44,366 nt of DNA from JACNKV01 sp964645915 (GCA_964645915.1 CAZYDH010000013.1:1-44366); one strand, 5' to 3'. Positions 9,274-18,076 are shown, numbered from the stretch's first letter. Notes: generated by a model from the letters alone, not told the origin. Numbers and translations are program-made.

Positions 9274-10971
9274 TCAAGCAATACAAAATGTATTCCCTCC
9301 CAGTTTTTTGGCATCATACATTGCGGCATCTGCTTTTTCTATAAGACCTTTTATCATATCAGAATCTTTCGGGAATTCGGCAAGACCAACGCTAATAGTC
9401 ATCCGTGTATGATGTTCATCCTCTTGGTATAGAAATGTATCAATACTTTTTACAATTCTATTTGCAACAATTTTAGCTTTTTCTTTATTGGTGTCTACCA
9501 ATATCAGTATGTATTCTTCTCCTCCATATCGGGCGACCACATCAATATTTCGTACACTTTCTTTAATTATTTTTGCAGTGGTCTTGATTACATAATCTCC
9601 AAAAAGGTGACCATATGTATCATTGACCCGTTTAAATTTGTCAAGATCAAGGATCGACAGAACAAATGTCTGATTAAATCTTACAGCACGGTTTAATTCT
9701 TCTTCAAATCTCATTTGAAAAAATCGACGGTTTAATAAACCGGTCAAACTATCATGACTCGCAGTTTTAAGTACTTTCTTATAATTATATTTCCAAGTTA
9801 AAATGGTAGTAAGAGCTTTTGTCAACGTCTGAGCATAATAATGGTCTAACTCTGTAAATGACCTGGAGGATGTTCTTTCAAAACTTAAACAAGCCCGTTG
9901 ATTTTGCACTATAAAAGGAATCAACAAAACAGAAGAATAAATAAATTCTGAATTTTCTTCTACATCAAAACGGGTTTTGTCTGGATACTCAAGATTCCAA
10001 TATCTTGATATTACTTTTTCCTGTGATTGGATACACATTCCATGTAGAGTTGTATCGAGAGAAAATCTATAGCCTTCATCGATCAAATCCTGTATTCCAT
10101 CAGCAAGAATCACTTGGGCGGAATTTTCAGAAGTATTATCCTCAACGGAGATTATTAACTTATCATATAAGAAAAACGATCGACATAATGGTAAAATGGA
10201 TTGAACAATCTCTTTTTGACTCAATTTTAAATTTATATTAGATAATAACTCCGAAATAGATTGCTCATATTTAGATCGTTGCGATAATTGACTAATTTTA
10301 TCTAACCTTGCCATCCAATCAGAAAGCATTCCAGAGATTACATTTACTATATTTTTGTCACGTTTATTAACATTACTAAAATGATCCATATATAGTAAAA
10401 TGCACCCAACAGGATTTCCTCTATAAACAATTCGTTGTCCTAATAAGCATTCACTTCCCCTCCATGTCGTCTTTTGAAAAAGATCATCCCAATCATCACG
10501 AATATCTTTTTGCTGAAAGATTTGAACGTTCTTCTCATTCATTAATAAGTCGATGATTTTATTGTCACTCAGTAGTGATTTTCTAAAAATTTCAGAAGAA
10601 GCTTTTTGTAGTATTTGTCCACCTTGTTGAGAGTTAATCATATATACAGCTACTTCGTATTTAGCATGTAGAGATTTGGTTAACTTAGTAATTGAATCTA
10701 AGAGGTCATCATAATAGGTGTTTACTTCTTCAGTAGGAGTAACTGAGACATGAGTTTTATCGGATTTTTTACTTATTGAAATTCCTTTATTATAATAACC
10801 TTTATTATAATAACCATAGATCAATGATAATAAAAATCCTATAATGGCAATTGCTCTTAGAATGACAATTAATAATCCACCACGACTATCAACAAATAAT
10901 AAAACAATGAACGCGATAATGAATATTCCTGCCAGGAATAAAGTTGTTTTCAGATGTTTGGCAAATATCAT
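9274..10971 (-). CDS. Membrane-anchored GAF-GGDEF diguanylate cyclase
   Basis: 565 aa. Two transmembrane helices (about 9-27 and 32-53) are followed by a short linker, two GAF-like sensor regions (about 85-225 and 235-395) and a GGDEF domain (about 403-565). The catalytic signature is RYGGEEY (481-487), with metal and substrate residues in LDLDKFKRVNDTYGH (441-455). The inhibitory I-site R-x-x-D is present (RNID, 474-477), exactly five residues before the active-site motif. It should condense two GTP to cyclic-di-GMP with product inhibition. No EAL or HD-GYP domain is attached. The ATG lies just three bases after the T-tract of the upstream terminator, so initiation may be controlled by that hairpin. 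Confidence 0.9.
   Translation of the reverse strand: MIFAKHLKTTLFLAGIFIIAFIVLLFVDSRGGLLIVILRAIAIIGFLLSLIYGYYNKGYYNKGISISKKSDKTHVSVTPTEEVNTYYDDLLDSITKLTKSLHAKYEVAVYMINSQQGGQILQKASSEIFRKSLLSDNKIIDLLMNEKNVQIFQQKDIRDDWDDLFQKTTWRGSECLLGQRIVYRGNPVGCILLYMDHFSNVNKRDKNIVNVISGMLSDWMARLDKISQLSQRSKYEQSISELLSNINLKLSQKEIVQSILPLCRSFFLYDKLIISVEDNTSENSAQVILADGIQDLIDEGYRFSLDTTLHGMCIQSQEKVISRYWNLEYPDKTRFDVEENSEFIYSSVLLIPFIVQNQRACLSFERTSSRSFTELDHYYAQTLTKALTTILTWKYNYKKVLKTASHDSLTGLLNRRFFQMRFEEELNRAVRFNQTFVLSILDLDKFKRVNDTYGHLFGDYVIKTTAKIIKESVRNIDVVARYGGEEYILILVDTNKEKAKIVANRIVKSIDTFLYQEDEHHTRMTISVGLAEFPKDSDMIKGLIEKADAAMYDAKKLGGNTFCIA
10786..10815 (-). repeat. 15-bp perfect tandem repeat inside the diguanylate cyclase gene
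   Basis: Two identical adjacent 15-base units (10786-10800 and 10801-10815) encode a duplicated five-residue piece in YYNKGYYNKG. They sit just after the second transmembrane helix. The duplication keeps the frame and lengthens the juxtamembrane linker by five residues. Confidence 0.9.
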
Positions 10972-10979
10972 AATAAAAA

Positions 10980-11009
10980 CCCCACTGCAAAATTACATCA
11001 ACAGTGGGG
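10980..11009 (-). terminator. Rho-independent terminator of the sigma/anti-sigma operon
   Basis: A perfect 8-bp G+C-rich stem (ccccactg at 10980-10987 pairing with cagtgggg at 11002-11009) has a 14-base loop. On the minus strand it is followed by TTTTTATT. It begins about 26 bases after the anti-sigma stop codon. The T-tract ends three bases before the diguanylate cyclase ATG at 10971, and the G-run of the downstream arm is the only Shine-Dalgarno-like sequence for that gene. Confidence 0.85.
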
Positions 11010-11034
11010 AGAAATAAAGTAAGATTGTCGAATT

Positions 11035-11577
11035 TTATTTAAATGAAGGATTACTATCTTTCACAAGATGAATGCGATTTTCAAAACGGTCTTTATTACT
11101 ATCTTCAAACTCAACCGAATCCTCTTCGACTTCTACCATAAAGTCATCCTGTTTTTGTTGTACGGGTTGTGACATCTCTGATTTTCCGGTGAAATGAGTT
11201 GGGGTGACTACTCCGGAATTTTGTGTTGATTCGGGAATCATTGATAACCCAACAAAAACAAGTCCAACAATAACGACAGACATTAAGCTGGCATAAAGAG
11301 GGGTAAAACCGAATACTGTTTGCTGGGGTTTATGTATTTGTGGAGAACGATTTTTTTCAATTTCAATTCTGTTTAACAGCTTGTCCATGAAATCAGAAGA
11401 ACTGTTCACTTTCGGTAGGGATTTCATCGCTCCCATAGTCGATCGAACCCTTTCAACCAATTCAACAGCATCAGGGTTGCTCTCCATATATTCTTCAAAC
11501 TCTTTTCGTTTATTAAGTGTCAGTGAGTTTTCTATGTAATTTGATATATTGTCTTCAAACTGATAACGATCCATCAA
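11035..11577 (-). CDS. Anti-sigma factor (membrane-anchored, lacking zinc ligands)
   Basis: 180 aa, directly after an ECF sigma gene, the standard arrangement for a sigma/anti-sigma pair. The N-terminal part (NYIENSLTLNKRKEFEEYM) has the helical pattern of the anti-sigma domain that clamps ECF factors. However, the HxxxCxxC zinc motif is absent, and the protein contains no cysteine. A single transmembrane helix lies at about residues 93-115 (SLMSVVIVGLVFVGLSMI), followed by an acidic, low-complexity periplasmic tail of about 65 residues. The first codon is TTG, and the ATG one codon later (11574) is the alternative. An AGGAG that overlaps the sigma stop codon sits 9 bases before the TTG. Function is inferred mainly from position and topology. 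Confidence 0.72.
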   Translation of the reverse strand: MMDRYQFEDNISNYIENSLTLNKRKEFEEYMESNPDAVELVERVRSTMGAMKSLPKVNSSSDFMDKLLNRIEIEKNRSPQIHKPQQTVFGFTPLYASLMSVVIVGLVFVGLSMIPESTQNSGVVTPTHFTGKSEMSQPVQQKQDDFMVEVEEDSVEFEDSNKDRFENRIHLVKDSNPSFK

Positions 11578-11589
11578 TAACGTTTTCTC

Positions 11590-12168
11590 CTATTTGTATC
11601 TAAATTCTTTTAAAGCTTCTTGTAACTGTAATCTTGCACGATTTATCCGTGATTTTACAGTCCCTAACGGAACATTGACTATTTTACTAATCTCTTCATA
11701 AGAAAGTTCCTGAATATCTCTCAAGATCACAACGGTTCGAAAATGAAGAGGTAATTCTTGAATAGCCTCTTGTATTTGTTGTTCTGCATATTCACTTTGA
11801 ACAGACTCTCCGGTCTCTGGTTGTACTGCTGGCAAATCATAATCACGTTCTTCACTTCCCATCTGACTGAGTCGTGTAATTTTTTTCCGTTTTCTTTTTC
11901 TTAATTCAGTCTTTGCCAAATTCCCTGATATGGTATAAACCCACGTTGAAAATTTGGCGATCTCTTTGTAATAATGTTTGTGAGTATATACTTTAAGCAA
12001 TGCATCTTGAACAATATCTTCCGCCTGTTCCATATCTCCTACAAAGCGAAACACAAAGGTCATGAGTCTGCTGCGATAACGATTAACCAATTCTATGTAG
12101 GCTTGTTCATCTCCTTTTTGGAAACGAATAATCAGCTCTTCATCTGTATATCGATAATCTTTATCCAT
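11590..12168 (-). CDS. RNA polymerase ECF sigma factor (sigma-70 family)
   Basis: 192 aa from the ATG at 12168; a TTG three codons upstream is possible but less likely. Sigma region 2 occupies about residues 8-80: DEQAYIELVNRYRSRLM, then the -10-recognition part with DMEQAEDIVQDALLKVY and FSTWVYTISGNLAKTELRK. Sigma region 4 occupies about 125-185 and carries the -35 helix-turn-helix (LSYEEISKIVNVPLGTVKSR). The acidic linker between them is short, as in SigW/RpoE-type ECF factors. It should direct transcription of an envelope or stress regulon under control of the anti-sigma factor encoded next. The gene overlaps the holA stop by 8 bases. Confidence 0.93.
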   Translation of the reverse strand: MDKDYRYTDEELIIRFQKGDEQAYIELVNRYRSRLMTFVFRFVGDMEQAEDIVQDALLKVYTHKHYYKEIAKFSTWVYTISGNLAKTELRKRKRKKITRLSQMGSEERDYDLPAVQPETGESVQSEYAEQQIQEAIQELPLHFRTVVILRDIQELSYEEISKIVNVPLGTVKSRINRARLQLQEALKEFRYK

Positions 12169-13150
12169 TATTCCCAATGATGTTGAAGAGAAGTCGAACT
12201 AATTCTGATTCGTCCGAAACAGTCGTGGATTTGATCCGATAGTCTAACTCTCCCAGTTGACCTAAAGCACTTTCGATCTCAGTCTGTGAAAAAGATTTTG
12301 AATAATATGGTAACTTTTTTTTCACAGAGGGTGCTAAAGGAATATACCCTACTTTTGATCGAAATGTTCCCGGTGACATTTTCTCAAATAATATTTCCTG
12401 AAAAAAACTTGTCAACGGATAAAGCAAACTCAATATCGTTTCATTTTGTTTAAGGAGTGAATTCCCGATAATAATTGCTTTTTGAAGATTTTTATTTGCA
12501 ACAGATAATATAAATTCCCATCTTTGAAAATCACGATTCCATCCTGCAAACTGATAAACTAATTCTTTTGTTATCTGTTCGTCGTCCTTTGTTAGCAAAC
12601 AGATTTTATCAATCTCATTAAAAACATGATGAAGAGAATCGCCTGCAATTTCAATGACAGTATTAATAACGGTATTATTTACTTTCTTATCCTTTTCCTG
12701 GAAAAAATAACGAGCCCAATCTTTGAGTTTATTTTCAAACGGTCTGTTTACTGAGACTGTGTCAAACATCGCCTTCAATTTAGTTAGATATGCACGTTTT
12801 TTAGTAAAATTATCATGAATAATCACTAAGCAATGTGACGAGATTGGAGAACTACAATACTCAATGAGTTCTTTTTGTGTTTTATCTCTTAACGATTGTG
12901 GATTTCTTAAAACAAACAACTTTTTACTTGAAAAAAGATCTACTTCAGTCAAACGAGTAATAATTTCTTTCCCACTCATTTCATCAGGAATTAGAAGCGT
13001 CTTATCAACCGGGCCATCAACAAACATCGCCTCTTCTATCTTATTTACCACAAAATCTTGTAAGAAATAATCGTCACCCTCCAAAAAATAAATTGGAGAA
13101 ACATTTCCTTTCTTTAACGATTGGAATAGTGCTCTAATTTCCATTGCCAT
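12161..13150 (-). CDS. holA: DNA polymerase III subunit delta
   Basis: 329 aa, the usual length for HolA. The N-terminal domain starts IRALFQSLKKGNVSPIYFLEGDDYFLQD, the typical beginning of the clamp-loader delta subunit. It continues with a degenerate AAA+ module without a Walker A motif (FSSKKLFVLRNPQSL near 75) and a C-terminal helical collar domain (DYRIKSTTVSDESELVRLLF). The delta subunit opens the beta sliding clamp during clamp loading. Two in-frame ATGs are possible, at 13150 and 13144; I keep the longer form. The gene overlaps the symporter gene upstream by 17 bases, so it is co-transcribed with a functionally unrelated neighbour. Confidence 0.88.
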   Translation of the reverse strand: MAMEIRALFQSLKKGNVSPIYFLEGDDYFLQDFVVNKIEEAMFVDGPVDKTLLIPDEMSGKEIITRLTEVDLFSSKKLFVLRNPQSLRDKTQKELIEYCSSPISSHCLVIIHDNFTKKRAYLTKLKAMFDTVSVNRPFENKLKDWARYFFQEKDKKVNNTVINTVIEIAGDSLHHVFNEIDKICLLTKDDEQITKELVYQFAGWNRDFQRWEFILSVANKNLQKAIIIGNSLLKQNETILSLLYPLTSFFQEILFEKMSPGTFRSKVGYIPLAPSVKKKLPYYSKSFSQTEIESALGQLGELDYRIKSTTVSDESELVRLLFNIIGNNG

Positions 13151-14591
13151 GTCTCGAATTCTTATCCAATAAGCTAAACATAATCACCGCGCCAAAGGAC
13201 AATACAAAACTTACAAGTCTTTCGGTAACCGCAGCTTGAAGAATATCAACGTTTTTCCAAATAATAGTGGAAAGCGACCCAACGATCAGTCCCGCAATAA
13301 CTCCATTTCGGCTCGTTTTTTTCCACCATAACGTCATTACCAATGCCGGACCAAATGAAGCACCGAGTCCACTCCATGCATAAGAAACCATTTCAAAGAC
13401 TAAGTCTTTTGAAGTCCATGCAAGGAAAAATGCAATAATCCCGATTATACCGGTTAGCATTCTACCTAATGTTAATGTATTTATTTTCTTTACTACGGTT
13501 TTCCCTGTCCGACCTACTAAATCCTTTGTCAAAACAGTTGTGCTGACTAATAATTGGGAATCTGCGGTAGACATCATTGCTGCAATCGCGCCGGAAATTA
13601 AAATCCCTGCAATCCATGGTGACAATAAATTAGACGCCATGATCGGCATCAGCTTTTCAGGATCACCAAGATTAGACAATGTCAGAGTTTCACCCTGATA
13701 ACTCAACCCACCGGCAGCAATAAGTTTCACTCCAACCAAACCGATTAAAAGAGATCCGATAAATGCCGGTATCGCCCAGGTAATAGCAATTTTCCTTCCA
13801 GTATGAATACTCTCAATGCGATTTATCGCCATATAACGGACCAGAAGATGAGGTTGCCCCATATATCCTAATCCCCAACTCAATCCGGCTACGGCTCCAA
13901 GCGATGCTTTTAATCCAGTTTGTCCATTATACAATGTCGACCAATCCCAAACCGTTGAAGACGGCGCTAATTCTTTCAATTCAATCCAACCAACAATCGG
14001 AAGAATAACCAAGGTTCCGATCATAATGATCCCTTGGATTAAATCAGTCCATGCAACCGCTAAGAACCCACCCATTATTGTATAAGTTAAAATAATGATC
14101 GCTCCGATGATCATTCCTTCCATCTGAGTAAATCCAAATGTTACATGAAGAACTTTCCCGGCACCGGAAAATTGTGCAGCAACATAAAAAGTAAAAAAGA
14201 AAGTAATAATCAGTGCCGAAAGTACTCGAATAACTCCTTTTTTATCATTGTATTTTTTCGATAATAACTCCGGTAAAGTCAGAGCTTGAAATTTTTCAGT
14301 CAGACTTCGAATCGGTTTAGCAATGATCATCCAAGAAGTAATGATTCCCAAGATACATCCAACTGCTGTCCATAATTCTAACAGTCCTACCGCTAACGCA
14401 GCACCAGGTAAACCCAATATTAACCATGCTGATTCTCCGGATGCCCGTTCTGAGAAAGCAATAACAACAGGACCCAATCGATTTCCCCCCAAAGCAAAAT
14501 CTTTGATATCTTTCATCAGTCGGGCTGTAATAAATCCTACAAACATGATAATCAGTAAGTAGGTTAAAAATGTAATACTCAAAGCACTCAT
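13134..14591 (-). CDS. Sodium/solute symporter, SSS family, PutP-like (sodium/proline)
   Basis: 485 aa with about 13 transmembrane helices, the standard size and topology of the SSS (LeuT-fold) family. Seen motifs are FALGGNRLGPVVIAFSERAS near residues 32-51, GLPGAALAVGLLELW near 60, and the sodium-site helix with AAMMSTADSQLLVSTTVLTK near 337-356. The spacing and these motifs are closest to PutP sodium/proline symporters, so proline or a related compatible solute or amino acid is the likely substrate. Substrate assignment within this family from sequence alone is not secure. It stands at the head of the symporter-holA-sigma-anti-sigma run. Confidence 0.85.
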   Translation of the reverse strand: MSALSITFLTYLLIIMFVGFITARLMKDIKDFALGGNRLGPVVIAFSERASGESAWLILGLPGAALAVGLLELWTAVGCILGIITSWMIIAKPIRSLTEKFQALTLPELLSKKYNDKKGVIRVLSALIITFFFTFYVAAQFSGAGKVLHVTFGFTQMEGMIIGAIIILTYTIMGGFLAVAWTDLIQGIIMIGTLVILPIVGWIELKELAPSSTVWDWSTLYNGQTGLKASLGAVAGLSWGLGYMGQPHLLVRYMAINRIESIHTGRKIAITWAIPAFIGSLLIGLVGVKLIAAGGLSYQGETLTLSNLGDPEKLMPIMASNLLSPWIAGILISGAIAAMMSTADSQLLVSTTVLTKDLVGRTGKTVVKKINTLTLGRMLTGIIGIIAFFLAWTSKDLVFEMVSYAWSGLGASFGPALVMTLWWKKTSRNGVIAGLIVGSLSTIIWKNVDILQAAVTERLVSFVLSFGAVIMFSLLDKNSRHGNGN

Positions 14592-14629
14592 AAAGTTTTA
14601 TCTCTCAGTAGATTCATTTCAATTATCGG

Positions 14630-15403
14630 TCACTGATTTAAAATAATAAATAGGCCAATTCCTAATGCCAGACAATATAGACCAAACCAATAGAACTTTC
14701 CTTTTTGTAATACCTTGATCAACCAATTTAACGCCACCCACCCAACAAGAAATGAACTGAAAAATCCTCCAAGCATTACTGATAATGAAAGAGCTTGTTC
14801 ATCTGATTGAACAGCATCAATTGCAGTAAGTAATCCTGAGCCAAATAAAACTGGTATTGCCATTATAAAAGAGAAACGAGCTGTTTTTTTTGGATCCAAT
14901 CCCAGTAACAATCCCATTCCAATCGTTGATCCTGAGCGTGAGATTCCCGGGATGATTGCACATGCTTGAGCAATCCCAATACATAATCCTTGAACAACAC
15001 TGATATTATCTTTTTTTACCGAAGCCCATTTAGTAAGGATCAAAATAATTCCGGTGAAAATTAATGACCCTGAAACTAAATGAATATTATCAAACGCATT
15101 CTCAATATTTTCTTTAAGGAAAAAACCTGCTAAAACCGCAGGGATAGTTCCAATAAAGATAGCAATAATGTATTTTTGAGTTTCTTTGGTATTCAGTGTT
15201 GTAAGTAAATGGAGCAGATCTTTCCAAAACACAACTAAAATGCTTAGCAGTGTACCCACATGAACAATAACCTCAAACGCGTTTCCCGGTATAACAATTC
15301 CTAAAACATACTGTCCGACCACTAAATGTCCGGAACTACTGATGGGTAGGAATTCGGTAATTCCTTGGATGATCCCTAATACTATTGCGTCAATGAAAGT
15401 CAT
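14630..15403 (-). CDS. uppP: Undecaprenyl-diphosphatase (bacitracin-resistance type)
   Basis: 257 aa, multi-pass membrane protein. Both catalytic signatures of the UppP/BacA family are present: EFLPISSSGHL near residues 17-27 and PGISRSGSTIGMGLLLG near 156-172. It recycles undecaprenyl pyrophosphate to the monophosphate carrier lipid at the outer face of the inner membrane. Both peptidoglycan and surface-glycan synthesis need this. It follows pgeF after an 82-base spacer that contains an AT-rich inverted repeat, so it may have its own promoter. ATG at 15403 gives the family's normal start (MTFIDAIVLGIIQGITEF). Confidence 0.94.
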   Translation of the reverse strand: MTFIDAIVLGIIQGITEFLPISSSGHLVVGQYVLGIVIPGNAFEVIVHVGTLLSILVVFWKDLLHLLTTLNTKETQKYIIAIFIGTIPAVLAGFFLKENIENAFDNIHLVSGSLIFTGIILILTKWASVKKDNISVVQGLCIGIAQACAIIPGISRSGSTIGMGLLLGLDPKKTARFSFIMAIPVLFGSGLLTAIDAVQSDEQALSLSVMLGGFFSSFLVGWVALNWLIKVLQKGKFYWFGLYCLALGIGLFIILNQ

Positions 15404-15444
15404 AATGAAATATTTTGACTACGAATTTATTGAAAATACAGAAA

Positions 15445-15479
15445 TTTATTTACTATTAATTATAATTAGGGTAAATAAA
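15445..15479. repeat. AT-rich inverted repeat between pgeF and uppP
   Basis: A perfect 9-bp inverted repeat (tttatttac at 15445-15453 and gtaaataaa at 15471-15479) flanks a 17-base spacer that is itself nearly self-complementary. It lies in the 82-base pgeF-uppP spacer. It could be a weak hairpin or an operator; without a T-tract directly after the stem it is not a standard terminator. Confidence 0.5.
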
Positions 15480-15485
15480 CTATCA

Positions 15486-16175
15486 TTAAAAACTAGCTTG
15501 CCATCCAAGAATAGCGATCATTCTTTTTGCTTTCGAGCCTTCACGTCGAAAAGAATAATACTTTTCACTCAAACAACTTGTACATTCATCCATATTAATT
15601 ATTGAATCACTCGACAGTCCGCTTTCGATCATTTTATCTCGTATAACTCCCGCTAAATCAACAAATGATTTATCACCTTTTCCTGAATGTATAAAATTAT
15701 CGGGAAATTGAATTGCAACTTCTAGACCTACTTCAAAACAACATTTCTGTATGCTTGGTCCTAAGATGATACAAAGATTCTTTTCATTGCTGCCTAAAGA
15801 TTTTAGTTTAGCTATTCCGTTCTCTACAATACCGTTAGTCACTCCTCTCCAACCTGCATGCATAAGTCCGTATAATTGATTCTCAGGATCTACAATAAAT
15901 ATCGGAACACAATCAGCTACTTGAATTGACAAAATCAGATCTTTGTTTTTTGTAATTATTCCATCTGTATTTTGATAAATACCAGGTTTATTGACTACCT
16001 CAACATTCCCGGAATGCACTTGGTTGGGTATTACCAACGAATCAGGATGAAGGTGCAACAGCTTCGCAAACTCAATTCTATCCTGTGGAGGTGAATGCGG
16101 AAAATATCTATTCGTGAAACCCGCTCTAATATTTTTATCAGAAAGCAGATTTGAAAAATCAATATAAGAATGCAT
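15486..16175 (-). CDS. pgeF: Peptidoglycan editing factor / YfiH-type multicopper-oxidase-like protein
   Basis: 229 aa. The three metal ligands of the YfiH/LACC1 (DUF152) family are visible: His54 in NQVHSGN, Cys89 in VADCVP and His106 in MHAGWRG. The conserved GPSIQKCCFEVG and the C-terminal CTSCLSEKYYSFRREG are also present. The family is variously called polyphenol oxidase, purine nucleoside phosphorylase or peptidoglycan editing factor. In E. coli the protein limits misincorporation of L-Ser into muropeptides. Its position between an LpoA-like gene and uppP fits a cell-wall role. The start ATG shares one base with the TAA of the upstream gene. Confidence 0.88.
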   Translation of the reverse strand: MHSYIDFSNLLSDKNIRAGFTNRYFPHSPPQDRIEFAKLLHLHPDSLVIPNQVHSGNVEVVNKPGIYQNTDGIITKNKDLILSIQVADCVPIFIVDPENQLYGLMHAGWRGVTNGIVENGIAKLKSLGSNEKNLCIILGPSIQKCCFEVGLEVAIQFPDNFIHSGKGDKSFVDLAGVIRDKMIESGLSSDSIINMDECTSCLSEKYYSFRREGSKAKRMIAILGWQASF

Positions 16176-18076
16176 TAATAATTTATAATAAGACTGTCAG
16201 GAAGTTCAGACTCACCTGTATAAAGAGAATCACCTTTAAAATATCCTAATGATTCGAATACATTATTATGATACATCATAACCTGAAGCGCTGTATTGTA
16301 GTTTTTGGTTGAATCTGAAAATGAAATCACTTTTCCTGATCCATGAAATTCATCGATCGAATTAATTCTATCAACGACTTTCCTTCGATTCGCAATTGTA
16401 GTTTCTAATGTGGTCGTTATGAATCCTGCACAATCGTATCCCTGTGTAAAATAAAAAGATTCCTCTGTAGATAAATTTTCAACCATATCGGTATTAACTG
16501 TAGGAGTAATCACGATCATACTATCCAAATGAGGTCCAATATTCTTTTCATTTAAGATGTCCAAATTTTGCCAAGCTTCATTACCTATCACGGTCGTTGA
16601 TAAATTATACATCGGCAATTGAGTCGCCAGGTAGTGAAGATGTTCCGGGACAATAGGTATATACAGCCCATGAATTGTTTCCAAGACTACCTTACTGGAG
16701 TCACGGGATGTCATTTTCACTTCTTTCTCATCCGGGATGTCAAAGAAATCTTCCCCAGAAATATCAAATAAAGCATCAAGACTATCAATTTCCATTCCTA
16801 AGAACTCATCGGTCTCTTTTTCTTCAGGAATAAGTGACCATGCCTTTTTTCTAATCGATTTAAACTGCCTGGATAGATTCTCAGGGATTTCAGAATAAGA
16901 TTCAATTAATACCGGTTGAACACCCAACATTTCCATTTCTGCAATAAATGCAGATGCCAATTGATACCCCATTCCTTGAGTTGGGGTTATAACAGCAATA
17001 GAATCTAAACCCAATTCAAGTAATGCTGTCCTTGCTGCATACCGCCCTTGGATCTCTAAAGTTGGATTCAATTGAAAAATCGTGGGAGATAATTCTGTTA
17101 GTTCATCTTGAACTGAGACCGGGATAATAAATGGTACACGCGAATTGATTAATGCAGTTGAAGCTAATAATGCATTTGAATCATTGATCGGTCCAATGAT
17201 CGCCAATATGTCTTTGTTAAGTGTTAATCTTTGAACTCCTCGAATCGTTTCGATATCATTACTTAGATTATCATGAATAACGATAGAAATTTTATCCGTG
17301 CTTTTTGAATCTTCAAATCCTTTTTGAAATCCGGCAAAAAATGCTCTTCCTCGTATCTGATCCTTGCCATTTAAAGGGATGACCAAGCCTACTTTTCCGG
17401 TTGGTGAAACAGGTTGAAAAGATTCAAGTATTAAACGTTCATAAAGATCAAAATAGTTATTTGGAACAGTTGCAGGTTTAATAAGTGCAAGAACTTCAGA
17501 GCATCCTGTTTGGTCTCCATTCTCCAAAAACGAAAGGGCTTTTGCAAGAAGAATGATAGATCGGATCGTGTCATCATGCTCAATTGAAAGCAATTCTTCT
17601 ATGAAATCATCTTCGATTGTATATTGAATTGTTTTGTTAATTCTTTCATCGATCTTAAATAATGTTGAGTCGGTTTGAACATGCTTCCGACTATTTAAGA
17701 GCATATTAAACGCAATGGAGTATTTCCCATTCTCAATATACATGTCTCCATAGGATAAATAAATCTCATCCAGATATTTACTTTGAGGATAGTTCTTAAG
17801 AAAATCTCTACCGAATGTTTTAATCTGTTTATCTTTATTGAGATGCACTGAAGTTTTAATCAAAAGCATGAGAACCGTGGATCGGAATTCACCCGGCTTG
17901 TTATCTAATACTGATTTTAATATTTCTTCTGATCGTGCAAAATTACCCTCGTTATAAGAAATCGCTGCTTTTTGGATCTGATCTTGTATCCGTTTGGATT
18001 TTAACCATCCCTGACCAAAAACCAATGAGGATGAAATTAATAATCCTATAATAAATTTTAGTAAGTATTTATTCAA
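16175..18076 (-). CDS. TPR + periplasmic-binding-protein-like exported protein (LpoA-like, putative cell-wall synthase activator)
   Basis: 633 aa. A signal peptide (LLKFIIGLLISSSLVFG) is followed by TPR-like helical repeats (about 35-200) and a type 1 periplasmic-binding fold (about 225-600): VGLVIPLNGKDQIRGRAFFAGF, ILAIIGPINDSNALLAS, and VAVITPTQGMGYQ-like strands. The same order occurs in LpoA, the outer-membrane activator of penicillin-binding protein 1A, and in some Leu/Ile/Val-binding proteins. No ABC permease or ATPase genes are nearby, and glmS, pgeF and uppP are. I therefore prefer a cell-wall role, as inference. An acidic insert (about 395-440) splits the binding fold. The start is TTG, overlapping glmS by 8 bases, with AAGAG 8 bases upstream; no ATG fits better. 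Confidence 0.68.
   Translation of the reverse strand: MNKYLLKFIIGLLISSSLVFGQGWLKSKRIQDQIQKAAISYNEGNFARSEEILKSVLDNKPGEFRSTVLMLLIKTSVHLNKDKQIKTFGRDFLKNYPQSKYLDEIYLSYGDMYIENGKYSIAFNMLLNSRKHVQTDSTLFKIDERINKTIQYTIEDDFIEELLSIEHDDTIRSIILLAKALSFLENGDQTGCSEVLALIKPATVPNNYFDLYERLILESFQPVSPTGKVGLVIPLNGKDQIRGRAFFAGFQKGFEDSKSTDKISIVIHDNLSNDIETIRGVQRLTLNKDILAIIGPINDSNALLASTALINSRVPFIIPVSVQDELTELSPTIFQLNPTLEIQGRYAARTALLELGLDSIAVITPTQGMGYQLASAFIAEMEMLGVQPVLIESYSEIPENLSRQFKSIRKKAWSLIPEEKETDEFLGMEIDSLDALFDISGEDFFDIPDEKEVKMTSRDSSKVVLETIHGLYIPIVPEHLHYLATQLPMYNLSTTVIGNEAWQNLDILNEKNIGPHLDSMIVITPTVNTDMVENLSTEESFYFTQGYDCAGFITTTLETTIANRRKVVDRINSIDEFHGSGKVISFSDSTKNYNTALQVMMYHNNVFESLGYFKGDSLYTGESELPDSLIINY

Noticed and set aside
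11590..12168. ECF sigma factor as the partner of the FecR-domain protein at 38953-39633.
   Set aside because: It has its own anti-sigma gene directly downstream and lies 27 kb away. FecR partners are normally adjacent.
16175..18076. Branched-chain amino-acid ABC transporter substrate-binding protein.
   Set aside because: There are no permease or ATPase genes, the protein has an N-terminal TPR domain, and its neighbours make cell wall. The fold is shared, but transport is less likely.
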